From contig DATLEF010000101.1 in assembly GCA_035525455.1 (NCBI GenBank), positions 1 through 25,722 on the forward strand: DNA of 25,722 nt. Direction: 5' to 3'. The notes beneath the pieces are model-generated. The model worked only from the letters and a program-made list of their open reading frames with translations, was not told the origin of the DNA and made no database searches. Numbering within the stretch: the stretch's first letter is position 1; each line of letters begins with the position of its first letter. Source of the stretch: JAQGMV01 sp035525455. Its GTDB lineage: Bacteria > Pseudomonadota > Gammaproteobacteria > Burkholderiales > SG8-41. The position numbers and the translations under genes are program-made. Shown one piece after another: positions 22,785 through 25,722 of this stretch.

Positions 22785-23540
22785 TCAGAGGATGTCGGTA
22801 AGCGCGAGACGCTCGTCTTTGAGTGCGGCTTCCACGTCGGGGCGCCGCGGCGGCGCTGCTTTGCGTATCACCTGCTGCAGTCGCTGCTTTTCGTTCATGA
22901 CCTTGCCGAAGTAAGAGTCGTCGTCGGTCGTGGAGGAGCCGACGTAGAGCTGCAACGCCGTGCTCACGCTGCCGGTGCGCGCGATGTATTCCTTGAGTAT
23001 CTTGGACCCGACCAGGATATTCGTTTCCGGGTCGAAGACCGCGTATTTGTCGCCGCCGAACTCGCGGAACTTCGCCGCATGGTATTTCGGAATCACCTGC
23101 ATGAGACCTTTGGCGCCAGCGACGCTTTCTGCAATCGGATTGAAGCGCGATTCGATCGCCATGACCGCGATGATGAGCAGAGGATCGACCCCGATCTGCT
23201 GGCCCGCCGCATGGGCGATCGTCACCAGATCGAAGGTTACCGCCTGCGATACTTTGTAGCGCTTGGACAGGAACTCGGAGAGCGCACGATGCGGATTATG
23301 TTCAGTGGCGGGCTCCCCAGGCAGATGCGCCCCCGGAGCAGTCTCCGAGGTTGCAGCCGTGGTGTCCGACGCGACGCTCGCGACGCCCGTCGCGGCGACG
23401 TTTTCCTGTGCTTCGAGGACCCAGTTCGCGCCGACCATCAGCAGCGCCATGAGCAGCAGCAGCAACATTCCCCGCACTTGCTGCTCAGGGGTCGGCGATT
23501 GCGAAACGCGTCGAAGCTGCGGGGCTGATTTTGCCGTCAT
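22785..23540 (-). CDS. Membrane-anchored lytic transglycosylase (SLT domain)
   Basis: 251 residues. Such enzymes cleave peptidoglycan between MurNAc and GlcNAc with formation of 1,6-anhydroMurNAc. A short cytoplasmic part is followed by one membrane segment (about 24-42), a low-complexity Ala/Thr linker (45-80) and the SLT domain with catalytic E130 in AVMAIESRFNP, then GAKGLMQVIP and ALQLYVGSS in place of the usual AYNAG. The domain is short. AAGGAGG lies 7 bases before the ATG. A strong promoter about 220 bases upstream gives a long structured leader. phaM-like follows and shares the transcript. Confidence 0.88.
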   Translation of the reverse strand: MTAKSAPQLRRVSQSPTPEQQVRGMLLLLLMALLMVGANWVLEAQENVAATGVASVASDTTAATSETAPGAHLPGEPATEHNPHRALSEFLSKRYKVSQAVTFDLVTIAHAAGQQIGVDPLLIIAVMAIESRFNPIAESVAGAKGLMQVIPKYHAAKFREFGGDKYAVFDPETNILVGSKILKEYIARTGSVSTALQLYVGSSTTDDDSYFGKVMNEKQRLQQVIRKAAPPRRPDVEAALKDERLALTDIL

Positions 23541-23566
23541 GCAAAACCTCCTTGTGGTGAGACCGA

Positions 23567-23611
23567 ATCGCGCAGCCGCGATCAGTCAGCCTGTTACCGG
23601 CGTCAGGTAAC
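23567..23611 (-). other. Two hairpins in the transglycosylase leader
   Basis: On the minus strand GTTACC-(7)-GGTAAC (23611-23593) is followed by ATCGCG-GCTG-CGCGAT (23582-23567), 14 bases before the AGGAGG ribosome site. They could influence translation initiation. I could not match them to a known riboswitch class. Confidence 0.4.
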
Positions 23612-23666
23612 GTGGTTTTTCGGTTTGCTAGCAGCCCGCGGTATGGTGGCGGGTCGGCAAAACATG

Positions 23667-23695
23667 CTGAGTCGTTTGAGTCGGTCTGAGTAGGC
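23667..23695. repeat. Three tandem 9-10-bp repeats in the transglycosylase leader
   Basis: CTGAGTCGT, TTGAGTCGGT and CTGAGTAGGC lie head to tail. Such spacing (about one helical turn) suits repeated protein contacts on one face of the DNA, but they lie downstream of the predicted start. Confidence 0.4.
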
Positions 23696-23737
23696 GAATG
23701 CGCTTCGCGCCTCAGGCTCAGGGGGTGGTTTCAAGCT

Positions 23738-23754
23738 ATGGTGCGATGCACCAT
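23738..23754. promoter_or_regulatory. Perfect palindrome at the predicted transglycosylase transcription start
   Basis: ATGGTGC-GAT-GCACCAT, a 7-bp perfect inverted repeat with 3 bases between. It begins one base after the predicted start (23755), the position of a typical repressor operator or a 5'-end RNA hairpin. Confidence 0.45.
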
Positions 23755-23761
23755 CACCCCA

Positions 23762-23790
23762 ATTATGTTGATTTACCCGTCCTGCGTCAA
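23762..23790 (-). promoter_or_regulatory. Sigma-70 promoter of the transglycosylase-phaM transcript
   Basis: The minus strand reads TTGACG, 17 bases, CATAAT: five of six matches at both hexamers with ideal spacing. The start is near 23755. Upstream, 23819-23853 is an A/T-rich patch in otherwise GC-rich DNA and holds the palindrome GTAAAATTTAC (23826-23836). Confidence 0.65.
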
Positions 23791-23944
23791 CTCAAACCGG
23801 AGTCGGAGCGCCACAGCGACAAAAAGTAAAATTTACAAGATAAACAAATACTTGCCGGAGCTGTCCGACAGTGCGCTGATGAACTGCAGGGGATTGTAAC
23901 CGCAGATACGTAAAACGCAACCCCCGGCCGCAAGGCCATTGTTC

Positions 23945-24124
23945 TCACTTCAGTTCGCGTTGGCGCGTTTGCCACGCAAGCAGCGCAGCCTCGTAGCGCG
24001 CATACGCGTCCCAGTAAATGTCGTAGACGCACGGCTCGCAACCGCTCTGACAGCATTCGCCCGGCTCAGGCTCCCGCGGCGGTTGCGGCGGCGGATCCTC
24101 GGAAACACGGCCTGCCTCAGTCAT
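23945..24124 (-). CDS. Cysteine-rich Oxidored-like domain protein
   Basis: 59 residues. The sequence is proline-rich at first (EDPPPQPPREPEPGE), then carries C24-C25-x3-C29-x2-C32 followed by VYDIYWDAYARYEAALLAW. This matches my recollection of the Oxidored-like domain (ECCxSGCxxCVxDxYxxxLxxY), known from small bacterial proteins and from the N-termini of some eukaryotic oxidoreductases; its role is unknown to me. The four cysteines could bind zinc or a metal cluster. The ATG overlaps the stop of the putative anti-sigma gene as ATGA, so it is the third member of the sigma-factor operon. No signal peptide, so probably cytoplasmic. Downstream, only a weak 4-bp hairpin is visible. Confidence 0.8.
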   Translation of the reverse strand: MTEAGRVSEDPPPQPPREPEPGECCQSGCEPCVYDIYWDAYARYEAALLAWQTRQRELK

Positions 24125-25053
24125 TTCGCAAGGAGGTCGGCCGGGATCGGCTGATCGGGATAGCGCCGCCGGAATTCGTCGAGCAGTGCGTCCGCCTCAG
24201 GCCGCCGCGCTTCGCGCCGAAGTGTCGCAACGCGCTCTAACCACTCCGCGGGCGGCCGTCCGCTTAATTCGACGATAAGCTTGGAGACTGCGGATGCGAG
24301 GGCAGCCTCGCTTTCGACGGAATCCGCGCGTTTGAAGGCGCGGGCTGCCGGTGCCGCGGTGGCCGCAGTCGCGGCTCGCGATTGCAGCGGAGCGGGCGCT
24401 TGCGCAGGTGCGGGCATAGGCTGCGCCTGCTCTTTTTGCAGATCGCGCGCGCCGGCCGCCGCTCCGATTTCGGCGCGCACCGCGGACCTTTCACTGATCG
24501 TCGCGGCGTCACGCATCGCGGTAGGGGGTGCGGCCGGCGGTGGTTCGGGTGCGAGCACGACCGCGGGCGGCGATGCCGCAGGTCGCTCGCGAGCCCTGGA
24601 CGATTCGCGCGCGAGCGCGCGGCGCTCGGCCACCGCATCGGTCTTGTTGTAACCGCTTGCGCCAGTCTGCGACTGCGATTGAGCCGTCGTTGGCTGATCT
24701 CGCTGCGGCTGCATTTCGGGCTGCGCCTGTGACGGCACAGGCATCGCGTCGACGGTGGGCGCGCGTAGTTGAGAGTCCCCCGGAGCCAACGTTAACTCTC
24801 CACCCCCGTGCTCCATCATCAGACTCACGAGGCTCACGCTGACGAGCGCGACTGCAGCCACCGCGAACGGCACGCGCCACAATATCCACCACTCGCGCCG
24901 TTTCCGCGCCACGCCAGAGCCGGGGTCGAGCCGGGCAGCCTCAGCAATGCGCGCATCCAGATATGGCGGCGGATCCTCGACGGAAATGCGGCGGTAGAGG
25001 CCGGCAATACGCTCGTCCTGCTCGCTCATTTCCGGCCCGTCGTCTCTTTTCAT
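24121..25053 (-). CDS. Putative single-span membrane anti-sigma factor
   Basis: 310 residues. An N-terminal cytoplasmic part (1-58) is followed by one membrane helix (about 59-80), a long low-complexity Pro/Ala/Gln/Arg region (85-240) and a conserved-looking helical end (WLERVATLRREARRPEADAL, then FRRRYPDQPIP). The gene overlaps the sigma gene stop as ATGA, the usual arrangement of a sigma factor and its regulator, and that context is the main argument for the call. There is no cysteine at all, so it is not a zinc-binding (ZAS) anti-sigma factor. The ATG at 25053 is chosen for the overlap and a GGA five bases upstream; ATG 25059 is the alternative. Confidence 0.65.
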   Translation of the reverse strand: MKRDDGPEMSEQDERIAGLYRRISVEDPPPYLDARIAEAARLDPGSGVARKRREWWILWRVPFAVAAVALVSVSLVSLMMEHGGGELTLAPGDSQLRAPTVDAMPVPSQAQPEMQPQRDQPTTAQSQSQTGASGYNKTDAVAERRALARESSRARERPAASPPAVVLAPEPPPAAPPTAMRDAATISERSAVRAEIGAAAGARDLQKEQAQPMPAPAQAPAPLQSRAATAATAAPAARAFKRADSVESEAALASAVSKLIVELSGRPPAEWLERVATLRREARRPEADALLDEFRRRYPDQPIPADLLAK

Positions 25054-25619
25054 AGCCATCCGCGCATGCCCTCCCGCAGCTTGGCCATCGCATATCGCAG
25101 GCGACTCTTGGCAGTCTCGCGCGTGACGTCGGTAGCCGCGGCAATGTCCTCTATGCTCATCCCCACTTCGTGCTGCAGGATGAACGCCTCGCGCTGCGCA
25201 GGCGGCAATGCGGCCAGCACCTGAAGGAGGCGCGCCGCCTGTTCTTTCACCTCGTACGCCTTCTCCGGCTCATGCTGCGTGTCGGCCGCAATATCGGGGA
25301 GTGCCGCGTCCTCGTCATCGAAGGACACGAGCGCGGTCGAGGCCTGGCGCCGATAGTGGTCGATCAGACGGTTATGGGCGAGCCTGTAGAGATAAGTCGT
25401 GAAGCGGGCGGCGACGGTATAGCTCGAGCGCGCGCGGATAAGATTTGCCCAGATGTCCTGAAACAGCTCTTCGGCAATCGCGCTGTCGCGGCATTGGCGC
25501 ACGAGGTAGCGGTAAAGCGGCGCTTTGTGGCGGCGATAAAGCTCATCAAAAGCGCGAACGTTGCCGTCGCGATAGGCAAGCATCAGGTCCTCGTCGCATT
25601 CACGCTCAACCGGGGGCAT
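25050..25619 (-). CDS. ECF-type RNA polymerase sigma factor
   Basis: 189 residues from the chosen start. Region 2 (about 12-85) includes FDELYRRHKAPLYRYL, ELFQDIWANLI and RFTTYLYRLAHNRLIDHYRR; region 4 (about 125-185) includes LPPAQREAFILQHEVGMSIE and an RETAKSRLRYAMAKLRE helix-turn-helix. Region 3 is missing, as in all ECF factors. The ATG at 25619 (MPPVERECDEDLML) gives the typical N-terminus; the frame continues to 25694 with no better ribosome site. The next gene overlaps its stop. Its regulon and signal are unknown. Confidence 0.92.
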   Translation of the reverse strand: MPPVERECDEDLMLAYRDGNVRAFDELYRRHKAPLYRYLVRQCRDSAIAEELFQDIWANLIRARSSYTVAARFTTYLYRLAHNRLIDHYRRQASTALVSFDDEDAALPDIAADTQHEPEKAYEVKEQAARLLQVLAALPPAQREAFILQHEVGMSIEDIAAATDVTRETAKSRLRYAMAKLREGMRGWL

Positions 25620-25630
25620 CACGGGATCGC

Positions 25631-25659
25631 AGTATGCGCGAGGGGTGTGCGCCGGTAAA
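25631..25659 (-). promoter_or_regulatory. Weak candidate promoter of the sigma-factor operon
   Basis: The minus strand reads TTTACC, 17 bases, CATACT (4 of 6 matches each). The start would lie only about 5 nt before the ATG at 25619. An autoregulated ECF-type promoter would look different, so this is a guess. Confidence 0.25.
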
Positions 25660-25722
25660 CGGCCGGCGAGCTCGCCATAGAAAACAGAGGCCATATCCAG
25701 ATATACAACGTTGAGCCGCGCT

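Noticed and set aside
23603..23665. 20-codon open frame in the transglycosylase leader as a leader peptide
   Set aside because: No ribosome site and no run of regulatory codons; it runs into the first hairpin by chance.
23541..23755. Cyclic di-GMP (GEMM) riboswitch in the transglycosylase leader
   Set aside because: A GCAAACC stretch caught the eye, but the rest of the GEMM core is not present in the right order.
23787..24056. 89-codon minus-strand frame near the Oxidored-like gene
   Set aside because: It overlaps the Oxidored-like gene in another frame and its translation resembles no protein; the 59-residue frame has the conserved Cys pattern and an ATGA overlap.
1..25722. CRISPR arrays, tRNA or rRNA genes, insertion sequences, prophage or integration sites
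   Set aside because: None seen: no regularly spaced repeats, no cloverleaf or rRNA-like stretches, no transposase or integrase frames, and gene style is uniform throughout.

Overview
The window looks like an ordinary, GC-rich chromosomal segment of a betaproteobacterium (Burkholderiales/Nitrosomonadales type). This rests on gene content: an NrtA-type Tat-exported substrate-binding protein with a CGCGRH N-terminus, the run orn | M48 protease - pterin dehydratase - rsgA, a CobD/CbiB-family protein beside greB and a CoA pyrophosphatase, an EI24-domain protein and a PhaM-like granule protein. No database search could be run. I see no rRNA, tRNA, insertion sequence, prophage, CRISPR array or obvious island.

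Layout. 1-1499 (minus): start of a nitrate-type ABC permease and its substrate-binding protein, with a candidate NtrC site and sigma-54 promoter upstream. 1760-5629 (plus): GT39-type membrane glycosyltransferase, redox chaperone Hsp33, and a thiolase that could feed polyhydroxybutyrate synthesis. 5790-6512 (minus): EI24/CysZ-like membrane protein, divergent from pgi and a small DUF6494-type gene (6599-8445, plus). 8514-9059 (minus): orn, divergent from a tightly packed plus-strand run (9115-14014) of M48 protease, pterin dehydratase, rsgA and a cytochrome bd oxidase of the CioAB type. 14112-16290 (minus): CobD/CbiB-family protein, greB, CoA pyrophosphatase. 16406-16648 (plus): a small exported protein. 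16767-21274 (minus): malic enzyme maeB, fumarase fumC and a short-chain dehydrogenase, a C4-acid metabolism cluster. 21481-22449 (plus): proline iminopeptidase. 22509-23540 (minus): lytic transglycosylase followed by a PhaM-like gene, behind a long, repeat- and hairpin-rich upstream region. 23945-25619 (minus): an ECF sigma factor, a cysteine-free putative membrane anti-sigma factor and a 59-residue cysteine-rich Oxidored-like protein, joined by stop/start overlaps.

Most genes are housekeeping or central metabolism. The parts worth a second look are regulatory or small. The nitrate transporter has a well-placed NtrC/sigma-54 arrangement. Three minus-strand genes (EI24, nudL, greB) have a -10 box 6-8 bases before the ATG, predicting leaderless mRNAs. 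The sigma/anti-sigma/cysteine-rich operon is compact. The transglycosylase-phaM pair sits behind a palindrome- and repeat-rich leader. I found no convincing wholly new system; the sigma operon and the leaderless pattern come closest.
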